64,000 bases of DNA from an uncultured Aquimarina sp. (GTDB lineage: Bacteria; Bacteroidota; Bacteroidia; Flavobacteriales; Flavobacteriaceae). The stretch lies in assembly GCA_947495425.1 (NCBI GenBank), contig CANLYR010000003.1, positions 124,001 through 188,000 on the forward strand. The letters run 5' to 3'. Position 1 is the first letter of the stretch. Each line of letters begins with the position of its first letter. A program made the position numbers and the translations under genes. The notes under the pieces were generated by a model. It saw only the letters and a program-made list of their open reading frames with translations, searched no databases and was not told where the DNA came from. This document shows, one piece after another, positions 16,861 through 25,161 of this stretch.

Positions 16861-17763
16861 TTAGAAAGACTTTCTAAATTCCGAAGGGGTTAGATTCGTT
16901 TTGGATTTAAACAATTTGCTGAAAGATTGGGAATAATCAAAGCCAAGTTCATAAGCGATTTCACTAATAGACAATTCGCTTATTGCCAACCTTTCTTTTG
17001 CCTTTTCTATCAATTTATCGTGAATGTGTTGTTGGGTACTTTTTCCTGTTAAAACAGTAAGCAAGCCACTCAAATAGTTAGCTGAAACATTTAGTGAAGC
17101 TGATATATCAGTTACCGTAATTACACCGTTGATTGATTCTTTTGGGTCATTGAAATGGTCAGAAAGTAATTTTTCCAACCGAACCAATATTTCGTGATTT
17201 TGTTTTTCCCGGGTTATGAATTGCCTATTATAAAACCTATCGGCGTAGTTCAATAGGGTCTCTAAATGAGATATAATTACAGCCTTGCTGAATTTATCGA
17301 TATTCGTACTACATTCTTCATTGATATTCTGCAAGATGTTTATAACTGTCTTTTCTTCTTTTTCTGAAAGATGTAACGCTTCATTAATATCATAATCAAA
17401 ATACTCGTAGTTTTTAATGTTCTTAGCTAACGAGGTATTCCAAAAGAAATCTGGATGAATGAGCAGTAACCATCCCGTGTGGGTCAAGTCGCTGTCAGCC
17501 TGTATAGCATATAGTTGATTAGGTGCTAAAAAAATTAATGCGCCTTCTTCAAAATCATATTCTTGTTGGCCGTATTGCATTGTTGCATTTACATTATGCT
17601 TGAGCGCAACCATATAGAAATCCTGGATTAAGCGCTGGGGCTCATCGTCATTTAGTTTCTTGATATCCTCGATACGATGGATACTTATCAGGGGATGTGT
17701 TGGTCCTTCAAGATTTCTAAACTTATGATACTGGGCGATTGTTTTGAATCGTATTGGTTGCAT
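16861..17763 (-). CDS. AraC family transcriptional regulator
   Basis: This 300-aa protein has an N-terminal cupin-like sensing domain (about 20-160) and a C-terminal double HTH (about 195-300) with ITVTDISASLNVSANYLSGLL and ISEIAYELGFDYSQSFSKLFK, ending TPSEFRKSF. It is encoded 8 bp after the secreted NTF2-like protein in the same direction. It probably controls the neighbouring hydrolase/oxidoreductase cargo; its ligand is unknown. Confidence 0.9.
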   Translation of the reverse strand: MQPIRFKTIAQYHKFRNLEGPTHPLISIHRIEDIKKLNDDEPQRLIQDFYMVALKHNVNATMQYGQQEYDFEEGALIFLAPNQLYAIQADSDLTHTGWLLLIHPDFFWNTSLAKNIKNYEYFDYDINEALHLSEKEEKTVINILQNINEECSTNIDKFSKAVIISHLETLLNYADRFYNRQFITREKQNHEILVRLEKLLSDHFNDPKESINGVITVTDISASLNVSANYLSGLLTVLTGKSTQQHIHDKLIEKAKERLAISELSISEIAYELGFDYSQSFSKLFKSKTNLTPSEFRKSF

Positions 17764-17771
17764 ATACTATT

Positions 17772-18347
17772 TTATTTTTTGATTGGTTTTAAATCAATTA
17801 AAGCTTTACCTGTTACAAAATCCATAGGTACGGAAACGTGGTCGTGAACAATTAACCACTCGCCGTTTATCTTGCGCATCACATTGGTTTCACGAGTCCA
17901 CATATCTATGTTTTGTCCCGTAGCAGTTTCCCCTTGTAACCTTGTAAGACCTCGAATCGTTGCCAGGTCGCCAGATTGAAACACCGTTAAATCCTCAAAA
18001 GTCAATTGAATGCCGCCCTTAAACGTATTGAAAAAACTGACCCAGTTATCTCGCCACATAGACTCGCCCTCAAACTGGATGGGTGCCATAAGGTCATAAG
18101 ATAATATATCAGAAGCGTAATATTTCATAATATTATCAACACTTTTGGATTCAAAGGTTTGCCTCCACTGTTCACGTTTTTCGAGAATGATTTTCTTCTC
18201 TTCATCACTTTCCACAAATCCATCAATGCTCGATGGTTCTGCTGTTTTTGACTGTGCAAAAACAGTCTCAATGTTCAAATTGACTAAAACTAAAGCTATT
18301 AGGACGTTAACTAAACTCGGCGTTTTCAATGATAATAATATTTTCAT
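17772..18347 (-). CDS. Secreted SnoaL/NTF2-like protein
   Basis: The 191-aa protein has a signal peptide (1-32, ending VFAQ) and an NTF2-like/DUF4440 domain (45-185) with YYASDILSYDLMAPIQFEG and a C-terminal EWLIVHDHVSVPMD. Such folds bind small hydrophobic molecules or act as isomerases; the substrate cannot be read from the sequence. It lies between an alpha/beta hydrolase gene and an AraC gene in the same direction. Confidence 0.75.
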   Translation of the reverse strand: MKILLSLKTPSLVNVLIALVLVNLNIETVFAQSKTAEPSSIDGFVESDEEKKIILEKREQWRQTFESKSVDNIMKYYASDILSYDLMAPIQFEGESMWRDNWVSFFNTFKGGIQLTFEDLTVFQSGDLATIRGLTRLQGETATGQNIDMWTRETNVMRKINGEWLIVHDHVSVPMDFVTGKALIDLKPIKK

Positions 18348-18378
18348 AATAATTGTGTTTTAAAAATTGTTACTGTTA

Positions 18379-19323
18379 CTACATATACTTTTGAAACCAG
18401 TCCAGCATTGGTTCTGGACGTCTCTGAAATTCCAAATACCCGTTCCATCGCACGGTAGTATCAGGTATCCACTGTAACTGTTTATTTTCCAAAGGAATGT
18501 TGTCAAACATCGTCTGTACATCCGACGGACTGGTAAGTACATCATCGTGTACTTGGTAAAGAAACGTAGGGATACATACTGATTTTGCCCATTTTCTGGC
18601 ATCCCTTTCTGCAATGCTTAGGCTGGTTTTTAATACCATAAGCTCATTGAGTTCTTTTAACCGTTCTATGGGAATACCAAACAACTCTAGCTGTTTGCCA
18701 AGAATGATTTCTTCGCTTACAGGTTGTGCGCCTATCAAACAGCTAACCTGATTGAATACTTCGGGATTACTTTGCATTGCATAAAAGGTAGCATCACATC
18801 CCAAACATCGGCTAAAAAGGCCAATTTTCATTTTACTTGTGCCTGGTCTATTGCGTATATAATTAATAGAACCCAGTACATCCCTTGATTCATAGATTCC
18901 TGTTGAAATAATACCGCCATTTGCCTCGGAACTATGTCCGTGATTTCTCAGGTCATAGGCAAGCACATTATAACCAGCATCGTGCAGAACTTTGTAGTCA
19001 GGTATAAAGTTGACTTCAAAATCATTACCACTGGCACACCATACAGATTTCCAAGGTTCTAAATGTGCGGGCAGTCCAGAACGTGTAAATCCCATAGGAT
19101 GGTTTGCGATAATGACCTTTTCCGAATTTTCACGAGGAATAAACCAACCTTCAAGAGGTATACCGTCTATGGATGAAAATGAAATATTTTCGTAAACCAG
19201 ACCTGCTTCCGATGGCTTGTGCAATATAGGTGAACGCGGTAAATTCCGAAATGCATCACTCATATGCTCCAAAATCTGATTTATGGTTTCCTTGCTTGGA
19301 TTAGCTGTATTTATATCTGGCAT
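18379..19323 (-). CDS. Alpha/beta hydrolase with atypical catalytic residues
   Basis: This 314-aa cytoplasmic protein has an alpha/beta hydrolase core: oxyanion region IIANHPMGFTRSG, NVLAYDLRNHGHS, and an acid-bearing VHDDVLTS. The nucleophile elbow reads GLFSRCLGC. Aligned to the usual small-x-nucleophile-x-small pattern this puts Cys, not Ser, at the nucleophile position, as in dienelactone hydrolases. No His is seen near the expected C-terminal position (WIPDTTVRWNGY). Activity is therefore uncertain. A 16-bp palindrome lies just upstream. Confidence 0.75.
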   Translation of the reverse strand: MPDINTANPSKETINQILEHMSDAFRNLPRSPILHKPSEAGLVYENISFSSIDGIPLEGWFIPRENSEKVIIANHPMGFTRSGLPAHLEPWKSVWCASGNDFEVNFIPDYKVLHDAGYNVLAYDLRNHGHSSEANGGIISTGIYESRDVLGSINYIRNRPGTSKMKIGLFSRCLGCDATFYAMQSNPEVFNQVSCLIGAQPVSEEIILGKQLELFGIPIERLKELNELMVLKTSLSIAERDARKWAKSVCIPTFLYQVHDDVLTSPSDVQTMFDNIPLENKQLQWIPDTTVRWNGYLEFQRRPEPMLDWFQKYM

Positions 19324-19348
19324 TTCTTTGAATTTAATAATAGAAAAT

Positions 19349-19364
19349 AAGTTCTTTTGAACTT
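19349..19364. promoter_or_regulatory. Palindrome AAGTTCTTTTGAACTT upstream of the hydrolase gene
   Basis: The 16-bp perfect palindrome lies 26 bp before the hydrolase start, in the gap to the NmrA-like gene. A related GTTC-N5-GAAC occurs at 20297-20309 upstream of the NmrA-like gene. Both are candidate operators for a cargo regulator. Confidence 0.4.
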
Positions 19365-19371
19365 TTAAGGC

Positions 19372-20271
19372 TTAGGCTTTTTTATAAACTACCGCAAATT
19401 CTTGGGCGAAGTCCTTCATTTTGACCTTGCCTTCAATCTTAGGTTCTTTTTGCCTGTAATCCTCGTACAGCAGACCGCTATGGATAGCTGCATACATTTC
19501 TACCATTTTCTCAGCCGCTGCTGGTTGCATTCCCACATTAATCAGACTTTCCAGAACTTGCTTGTCGGTAAATTGCACCCATTGCAAATCTGGCTTACCT
19601 ATGGCAGTACCTAGGGTAGTAGCCAACTCTGAATAAGTAAGTTCTTCACTTGCTATGTATCTTACGTTACGGCCTGATTTGATATTTAGGATTTCATCGG
19701 CTACGGCTTCCGCTATATCTTTTGGTGATACCCATACATTAACATCATCTTTATCGAGATTACTGCCAACAATGTTTTGATGCTTGATTAAATCAACAAA
19801 TTGAAAGAGGTTATAATAAATTTCAACGGGTCGGATATGGGTTATGGCTATATCTTCGGATAAGCTATTGAGCGCTTGTTCTACATAATACGTGCCTTCA
19901 AGAATTCCGTTACCTTTCTCTAAATGCGCTCCAATACTGCTAAGGTTTACTACCCGTTTAACGTCGGTATTCTCTATAGCCTTTTTAAAGCTATCTCCTA
20001 ATTTTGCAAAGTATCGGTACAAATCAAGGTCTTGATTAAAATAATTTGCTGGGGGAACTAAAGTATATGCTACATCAGCACCTGTAAAAGTGGATGTAAG
20101 AAAGTTGGTATCCTGTAAAGCGCCAATAGCGGAAATTGCGCCTAAAGCCTCTATATCTTTACTTCTATCCGGATTGCTACTGATTATGGTGACCGTATGG
20201 CCGTCTTTGATTAATTCTTGTGCTAAGGGTTTTCCGATACGCCCCAATGAACCTGCAAGTGTAATTTTCAT
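19372..20271 (-). CDS. NmrA-like NAD(P)-binding protein
   Basis: The 299-aa protein has an N-terminal Rossmann motif GSLGRIGKPLA and an extended SDR/NmrA fold (VVNLSSIGAHLEKG, HIRPVEIYYNLFQFV). No classical YxxxK active site is evident, which is typical of atypical NmrA-type SDRs that sense NAD(P) or act on quinone-like substrates. It lies upstream of the hydrolase gene in the same direction. Confidence 0.8.
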   Translation of the reverse strand: MKITLAGSLGRIGKPLAQELIKDGHTVTIISSNPDRSKDIEALGAISAIGALQDTNFLTSTFTGADVAYTLVPPANYFNQDLDLYRYFAKLGDSFKKAIENTDVKRVVNLSSIGAHLEKGNGILEGTYYVEQALNSLSEDIAITHIRPVEIYYNLFQFVDLIKHQNIVGSNLDKDDVNVWVSPKDIAEAVADEILNIKSGRNVRYIASEELTYSELATTLGTAIGKPDLQWVQFTDKQVLESLINVGMQPAAAEKMVEMYAAIHSGLLYEDYRQKEPKIEGKVKMKDFAQEFAVVYKKA

Positions 20272-20374
20272 AATTGTATTTTTTGTTTAGCACAAAGTTC
20301 AGGAAGAACGAAGAGTAAAATGTGTTGGAATATATGTTCCTTGTGTTCAAATCTATTATTCCATTGAGTGCTTG

Positions 20375-20728
20375 TTAATGAGGTTGTTTGTAAAGCACCA
20401 TATCAGCGTGATATAAAATACCGTCTTTAAAATCGCCATCAGCGGTAAAACCAGTATCATCCTTGTACTCAATATGATTGCCCTTTACCCAATAGTTGCC
20501 TTGATAAGCGCTTTCTGTCTCACCACGAGCTTCATCGTACCTGCCATTTGGCAACAAATTATGTCGAATATTGCCGTCTTTGGTGACCCACATACCAATA
20601 TACTCTTTAGTTTCTTCTATGGTTAAGTCCTTTTTCATTGTTGATTTATTTTCAGAAGGTAATTGCTTATCGGTTTGCCCATTACAGCTAAAGTTGATTA
20701 ACAAAGCGATTGAAATTAGATACTTCAT
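20375..20728 (-). CDS. Atu4866-like small lipoprotein
   Basis: The start at 20728 is chosen over an upstream in-frame ATG (20764) because it gives a lipoprotein signal MKYLISIALLINFSCNGQ with the lipid-bearing Cys at residue 15. The mature part (117 aa in all) has YIGMWVTKDGNIRHNLLPNG and a beta-rich C-terminus, the pattern of the Atu4866 family. Function is unknown. The gene stands between two oxidoreductase genes and has a terminator just upstream. Confidence 0.7.
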   Translation of the reverse strand: MKYLISIALLINFSCNGQTDKQLPSENKSTMKKDLTIEETKEYIGMWVTKDGNIRHNLLPNGRYDEARGETESAYQGNYWVKGNHIEYKDDTGFTADGDFKDGILYHADMVLYKQPH

Positions 20729-20748
20729 AGATTTATTTTTTAAATGAA

Positions 20749-20801
20749 AAGCGAAACATTTCAAAACTGACCATATCCGGTCAATAGAGAATGTTTCGCT
20801 T
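20749..20801 (-). terminator. Terminator after the SDR gene
   Basis: A perfect 12-bp stem (20749-20760 with 20790-20801) encloses an inner GACC/GGTC hairpin. On the minus strand the stem ends in a T-rich tract. It lies 15 bp beyond the stop of the SDR gene. Confidence 0.65.
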
Positions 20802-20816
20802 ATATCCAGATATATA

Positions 20817-21653
20817 TTATTCGAAATCTGTAGAAGTTGCCAGAGATTTGTACGACTGCATCTCTTTATTCAGTTTTTCGATTTTCTGATTGGCAATCTC
20901 GTAAGAATCGCTTCCCAAGTAAATATGTAACGGTGGGTTTTCCAGTTCGGCAAGTTCTATAAAAACATCAGCCGCCTTCGCCGGGTCACCCGCTTGGTTT
21001 CCGTGTATCACGTTACTATGTTGATTGAGCATTTCGCGTACATTGTCATATCCCTCAATAGTCTTTTTTCCATCTTGCATTGAATCGCTGCTTAAAAACT
21101 CTGTTCTAAAATAACCAGGGGAAACACAGGTAGCATTAATACCAAAGGGTTTCACTTCTGTTTGCAAAGCCTCTGTAAGCCCTTGAACCGCAAATTTAGT
21201 AGCACAGTAGATGCCATATCCCGGGAAGCTCGACACAAAACCACCTATGGAAGCAATATTCATTATATGACCAGATTTTTGCTTCCTTAAAATTGGCAGT
21301 ACGTTGCGAACCACGTGTAGCGTTCCGAATACATTCACATCAAAATTTTGATGTACTTCGTTGTGTTGTAGCTCTTCAATCGCACCACCTATTCCGTAGC
21401 CAGCATTGTTAACGACAACGTCGACAGTTCCAAAATGCTTGACTGTTTCTTTAACAGCACGTTTAACGTCGTTTTCATCCACCAGATTCATATGTAATGG
21501 CAGAAAATTGTTGGTCTTGTCCGAAATCTTTTCAATCAGAGATTCTTTTTTTCTTGAGGTTGCAGCTACCTTATGACCTGTCTCTAAAAGTCTCTCAACT
21601 AGATTGAGCCCTAGCCCTTTTGAAGCCCCTGTTATAAACCATACTTTACTCAT
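20817..21653 (-). CDS. Classical short-chain dehydrogenase/reductase
   Basis: This 278-aa cytoplasmic oxidoreductase has the NAD(P) motif TGASKGLG near the N-terminus, NNAGYG, Ser in NIASIGG, and the active-site YCATK. These are the complete classical SDR tetrad elements. The substrate is unknown. Its upstream region carries a 16-bp sequence also found before the neighbouring AraC gene, suggesting that this regulator controls it. Confidence 0.92.
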   Translation of the reverse strand: MSKVWFITGASKGLGLNLVERLLETGHKVAATSRKKESLIEKISDKTNNFLPLHMNLVDENDVKRAVKETVKHFGTVDVVVNNAGYGIGGAIEELQHNEVHQNFDVNVFGTLHVVRNVLPILRKQKSGHIMNIASIGGFVSSFPGYGIYCATKFAVQGLTEALQTEVKPFGINATCVSPGYFRTEFLSSDSMQDGKKTIEGYDNVREMLNQHSNVIHGNQAGDPAKAADVFIELAELENPPLHIYLGSDSYEIANQKIEKLNKEMQSYKSLATSTDFE

Positions 21654-21737
21654 AATCTTCTTTTTTTGTTATTAAATTAATGATGTTAAAGGTAGGTTTG
21701 AAAGTCAGTTGGTTCGATATGTAAATCAAACTATCAC

Positions 21738-21753
21738 TTATATATATCAAACA
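21738..21753. promoter_or_regulatory. AraC-type site copy 1 (TTATATATATCAAACA)
   Basis: An identical 16-mer occurs at 22741-22756 before the AraC gene. A weaker half-site (ATGTAAATCAAAC, about 21719-21731) lies 21 bp away, two helical turns, as expected for tandem AraC sites. It sits upstream of the SDR gene. Confidence 0.5.
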
Positions 21754-21756
21754 GAA

Positions 21757-21783
21757 AAAGCACTCTTTTTACGAGAGTGCTTT
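21757..21783 (-). terminator. Terminator after the second AraC gene
   Basis: AAAGCACTCT (21757-21766) pairs perfectly with AGAGTGCTTT (21774-21783). It is placed 21 bp after the AraC stop on the minus strand. Confidence 0.65.
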
Positions 21784-21803
21784 CAGCAAGAAGCAGCATA
21801 TTT

Positions 21804-22700
21804 TTATACTGCCATTCTAATTTCAGATGGTGTTGATGCTGTGAGGCGTTTGTAAAATGTAGTAAAATGGGCAGGCTCATCAAATCCTAGAGAATAGGCT
21901 ATTTCAGAAATGGACCAGTCCGTTAAACGAAGTAAAATATTGGCCTCAGCCACAATACGCTCTGCTATGATGGTGGAAGTGGTTTTTCCTGTTGTTTTCT
22001 TTACCGCCCTATTCAATGAATTGACGTGCGTGTTTAGATGATTAGCAAAGTCACTCGGCGTTTTTTTGGAAATGCTATAATTAGTGGACTCAACAGGAAA
22101 TTGTCGCTCTAGTGCCTCTTTAAAAATCAACGTGAGTCGTGTAGCTGCATCCATTTTGATGGCAGAAATCATATCAGGCTCTAGTTTAAGCGCATAATGT
22201 ATAATATCTGCGACCCTAGCCTTTATGACATCATATTTGTAAGGATATGATGAGTCTATTTCCCTGTGGATGCTTTTAAAAATGGAAGATATGTCCTTAT
22301 CCTGTTCTTCGGTGAGTTTGAAATTTGGACAACCATCAATACTGAAAACAGGGATTTTAGAAGGCACTTCCACAATCGTGTTCAAAAGAAATTGCTCTTT
22401 GAATATCAGAAAACTGCCAGTGCATTCATCTTTGCCCTGAACAAATGAATAGGGTACTTGCGGATTGAAAAACATCAAGGTGCTTCCAGAAGTTTGAATA
22501 CTTCTGTGCGCATAATGATAGGTGTGGTTGCCACGAATAAGCGCAATTTTGTAAAAATCGCGCCTAGTGTAAGAAATGGGCTTCTCTTTGGGGTCTAAAA
22601 TCTTTTCAATATCGAAAATATTAAAATGTCCTATTCCAGAAGGCTGAAACCTATCTTCACTAAGTCCTTTGTTTTTGTAAAATTCCTTTAAGTCTTCCAT
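21804..22700 (-). CDS. AraC family transcriptional regulator
   Basis: The ATG at 22700 (MEDLKEFYKNKG) is preferred to an in-frame ATG at 22772, because the extra 24 residues overlap the repeated AT-rich regulatory sequence. The 298-aa product has an N-terminal sensing domain and a C-terminal AraC HTH pair (about 195-298) with WSISEIAYSLGFDEPAHFTTFYKR and ending TPSEIRMAV. Its likely targets are itself and the downstream SDR, both preceded by the same 16-mer. Confidence 0.9.
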   Translation of the reverse strand: MEDLKEFYKNKGLSEDRFQPSGIGHFNIFDIEKILDPKEKPISYTRRDFYKIALIRGNHTYHYAHRSIQTSGSTLMFFNPQVPYSFVQGKDECTGSFLIFKEQFLLNTIVEVPSKIPVFSIDGCPNFKLTEEQDKDISSIFKSIHREIDSSYPYKYDVIKARVADIIHYALKLEPDMISAIKMDAATRLTLIFKEALERQFPVESTNYSISKKTPSDFANHLNTHVNSLNRAVKKTTGKTTSTIIAERIVAEANILLRLTDWSISEIAYSLGFDEPAHFTTFYKRLTASTPSEIRMAV

Positions 22701-22740
22701 TGATTTCCTGTTGCTAGAAAACAAAGGTATACGATTTGAA

Positions 22741-22756
22741 TTATATATATCAAACA
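22741..22756. promoter_or_regulatory. AraC-type site copy 2 (TTATATATATCAAACA)
   Basis: The 16-mer is identical to the one at 21738-21753 and in the same orientation. It lies about 40 bp upstream of the AraC gene start, which fits autoregulation. Confidence 0.5.
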
Positions 22757-22896
22757 AAAAGACATATCTCATAGCTACAACAATAAGCCATCCCTTTTTA
22801 GAAATAACAACTCTCTTTTAAAACTTCTTTGGAATATAATGCCTCTTAAATACGTCAAAAGGTAAAAGCTAACTTCTTTGATGTAAATGAACTAGG

Positions 22897-23403
22897 CTAA
22901 ACTTTGGTAATTGCGAAGGCACTTTGTAGCATTCTTTTTATGACCAGCTTATGAAATGGTTTGATAATATCCATATAGATTTTTCCTTTATGGTTCTTGT
23001 ATTCCACTAATGTGGTAAGATTGATATTGAAAATATCAGATTTCTGGTCACCCACAACCAGTCGAAAATTTAGATGAGCATCATCTGCACCTATTATGAC
23101 TTCTTTATCTGTTATTGAAAAAAATTTAAAAGACTTTATATACCCACCAACTTCATACGCTTCAAAGTAATTTTTGGGTATGTTTCTTTTTAATCCGAAA
23201 ATGGGTGCTATTTTATTTCTCATTGCATACAGAAACTTCATCCAATACGGTTTTGTGTTGAAAATAAGATATGTGATTTCCTCGATAGTATTAACGTGAT
23301 TGGTTGTAGAGAAAGTATCTGAATAATCGATTTTTGAAAGTGAATCTTTTCCAGCTTCACTTAATACAGTTTGTTTTTCTTTCACTTTTCTTCTCATTAA
23401 CAC
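22897..23403 (-). CDS. DUF2867 domain-containing protein
   Basis: The 168-aa protein shows the DUF2867 pattern: FKFFSITDKEVIIGADDAHLNFRLVV followed by beta strands and IIKPFHKLVIKRML. No signal peptide or membrane helix is evident. DUF2867 domains often occur with NmrA-type proteins, and NmrA-like genes are present in this cargo. Function unknown. Confidence 0.8.
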   Translation of the reverse strand: MLMRRKVKEKQTVLSEAGKDSLSKIDYSDTFSTTNHVNTIEEITYLIFNTKPYWMKFLYAMRNKIAPIFGLKRNIPKNYFEAYEVGGYIKSFKFFSITDKEVIIGADDAHLNFRLVVGDQKSDIFNINLTTLVEYKNHKGKIYMDIIKPFHKLVIKRMLQSAFAITKV

Positions 23404-23484
23404 CTGTACTTTCTACTCGTCTTAATCTTAACTAGCTACCTTTAATAAGCAGAAAGTAGGTTTGAGCTCAATTCGCTTTAGACT

Positions 23485-24387
23485 CTACTTGTTTTGAATT
23501 TTTAAAATGACCTTTTCCAGTATCTCATTGAATTCATCTGGGTTTTCAATCATTGGATAGTGGCACGTGCCGTCCATAATATGTAGTTCATAATTATCGC
23601 CAAGGTACTTTTTGAGACTTTCCTGATTGGTAGGCGTATAGTTAACGTGAACGGAATATAGCTTTAGTTCCAATCCTTTCAGAAGTTCCGCTTCGCGTTG
23701 AGCATAGCCAAAGTTATATTCGAGTAAAGGAATCCCAACCTCTGGATTCATCCCCTTATAATCATTTAGCAATCTGGCAACAATTTCAGGATTCGTTGCC
23801 TCCGTCAACAATGCTTGTTTGGCAAATTGCTCACAGGTAGCCTCAAAATCCGCATTCAAGCCAGCAACTATTTGGTCAACTGCCTCTTTTGGTAATTCCA
23901 TCCCAACGTTTTTCAAATGGTCAATCTCGATTAGACCAATAATTTCGGAAGCATTCAATGTTATTGTTTCCAGCATAACATCAGAACCGAAAGAGTGCCC
24001 TATGATTATGACGTTTTTGAGTCCCAACTTTTTTATAAGGGTACTTATATCTTTTCCGAATCGCTCGCCAGTGTACTCTTTTTGATTGAATGAAGAGTCT
24101 CCGTGCCCTGGTAAATCAATGGCTATAACTCGGAAGTCTTTGGCAAAATAGGATAGTTGTTCGCTCCAGTAGTCTTTATTGATAAATGCTCCGTGTAGGA
24201 ATAAAAGTGTGATTTTTCCATTCTCATTATCTAAGTATGATACCGTTTCTTCGTTGATTTTAATGATTTTTGATTTGCTCATTGTTACGTTTTCTTTAGT
24301 GTTTTGTTTAATTCCTGATTTCTCGATTTGTCCATTGGTTTGCGAAAAGCTGGCAATGGCTAATATTAAGACGGCTAATTTTCTCAT
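23485..24387 (-). CDS. Exported alpha/beta hydrolase
   Basis: The 300-aa protein has a signal peptide (1-19, ending TNGQ) and an alpha/beta hydrolase fold with LFLHGAFINKDYW (oxyanion), IDLPGHGDSS, nucleophile elbow GHSFG and catalytic His in DGTCHYPMIENP. Esterase or lactonase activity is likely; the substrate is unknown. A 16-bp TetR-type palindrome lies 18 bp before the start. Confidence 0.88.
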   Translation of the reverse strand: MRKLAVLILAIASFSQTNGQIEKSGIKQNTKENVTMSKSKIIKINEETVSYLDNENGKITLLFLHGAFINKDYWSEQLSYFAKDFRVIAIDLPGHGDSSFNQKEYTGERFGKDISTLIKKLGLKNVIIIGHSFGSDVMLETITLNASEIIGLIEIDHLKNVGMELPKEAVDQIVAGLNADFEATCEQFAKQALLTEATNPEIVARLLNDYKGMNPEVGIPLLEYNFGYAQREAELLKGLELKLYSVHVNYTPTNQESLKKYLGDNYELHIMDGTCHYPMIENPDEFNEILEKVILKIQNK

Positions 24388-24404
24388 AATTTTAATTCAT
24401 TACT

Positions 24405-24420
24405 ATGAATATTTATTCAT
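24405..24420. promoter_or_regulatory. TetR operator before the hydrolase gene
   Basis: ATGAATATTTATTCAT is a perfect 16-bp palindrome. It shares both ATGAATA/TATTCAT arms with the site before the adjacent TetR gene (25013-25028). Confidence 0.75.
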
Positions 24421-24436
24421 TTTTTAAACAAATTTT

Positions 24437-25000
24437 TTATCTCTTTATTGCTTCCCAACATAATGCAAATGATTCATCGATTGATTTTTCCGATAGTTTA
24501 CTATTTTTATCATTGACGATGTGAGTAGAAAAATTTCTTAAAAACCCAATAACAAGAGCAATGAGAATGTTACTGTCAACATCCTTGATTTGGTTCTCTT
24601 TCTTACCTTTTTCTAATAAACCTTTAAGATAATTCTTAAAACGAGAATCCATTTCCTTGCTCGACGCAGAAACATAAGGGGAAATCAAGAATTGCTCTAA
24701 AAAAATTATCCTCAAATTGTTTTCAACCAGTTTTTTCAATGCTAACGCCCACATCTTATAGAGTTGAATGTCAATAGGAAGATTTTTTATCTCAGATATC
24801 AAAGCAGGGGCACTTTCCTTCTGTAGTTTAAAATATAGGGCGTTTAGCAAATCTTCCTTGTTCTTGAAATAGAGATAGAGCGTACCGGTGGCTATTGAAG
24901 CTTCTTTTGCAATACTCGACATTTTAAGACCTGCAATCCCAACCTTTCCAGTTAAGCTGAGTGTAGCATCAAATATCCTGTTAAGTTTGTCATCTTTCAT
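24437..25000 (-). CDS. TetR family transcriptional regulator
   Basis: The 187-aa regulator has an N-terminal HTH (about 8-55) with MSSIAKEASIATGTLYLYFKNKEDLL and a helical ligand-binding domain. It is encoded immediately before the exported hydrolase in the same direction. Two matching palindromes (25013-25028 and 24405-24420) flank it, so it probably represses itself and the hydrolase. Confidence 0.93.
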   Translation of the reverse strand: MKDDKLNRIFDATLSLTGKVGIAGLKMSSIAKEASIATGTLYLYFKNKEDLLNALYFKLQKESAPALISEIKNLPIDIQLYKMWALALKKLVENNLRIIFLEQFLISPYVSASSKEMDSRFKNYLKGLLEKGKKENQIKDVDSNILIALVIGFLRNFSTHIVNDKNSKLSEKSIDESFALCWEAIKR

Positions 25001-25012
25001 TTCAACAAAAAT

Positions 25013-25028
25013 ATGAATAAATATTCAT
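25013..25028. promoter_or_regulatory. TetR operator before its own gene
   Basis: ATGAATAAATATTCAT is palindromic in its 7-bp arms and lies 13 bp upstream of the TetR start, matching the site at 24405-24420. Confidence 0.75.
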
Positions 25029-25079
25029 ATTTCAGACTTTCTCTTAGATTTAGTTATGTTAATAGTGAATGAACAAAAT

Positions 25080-25120
25080 AAGGACTGTAACTATAAGAAG
25101 TATCTATAACAACAGTCCTT
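25080..25120 (-). terminator. Hairpin after the NmrA-like gene
   Basis: AAGGACTGT (25080-25088) pairs with ACAGTCCTT (25112-25120). On the minus strand a T-rich tract follows. It lies about 40 bp beyond the stop of the NmrA-like gene. Confidence 0.55.
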
Positions 25121-25161
25121 ACCTTATTCTTACGAAATTTTCCTCAAGCTCTTATAGCTTA

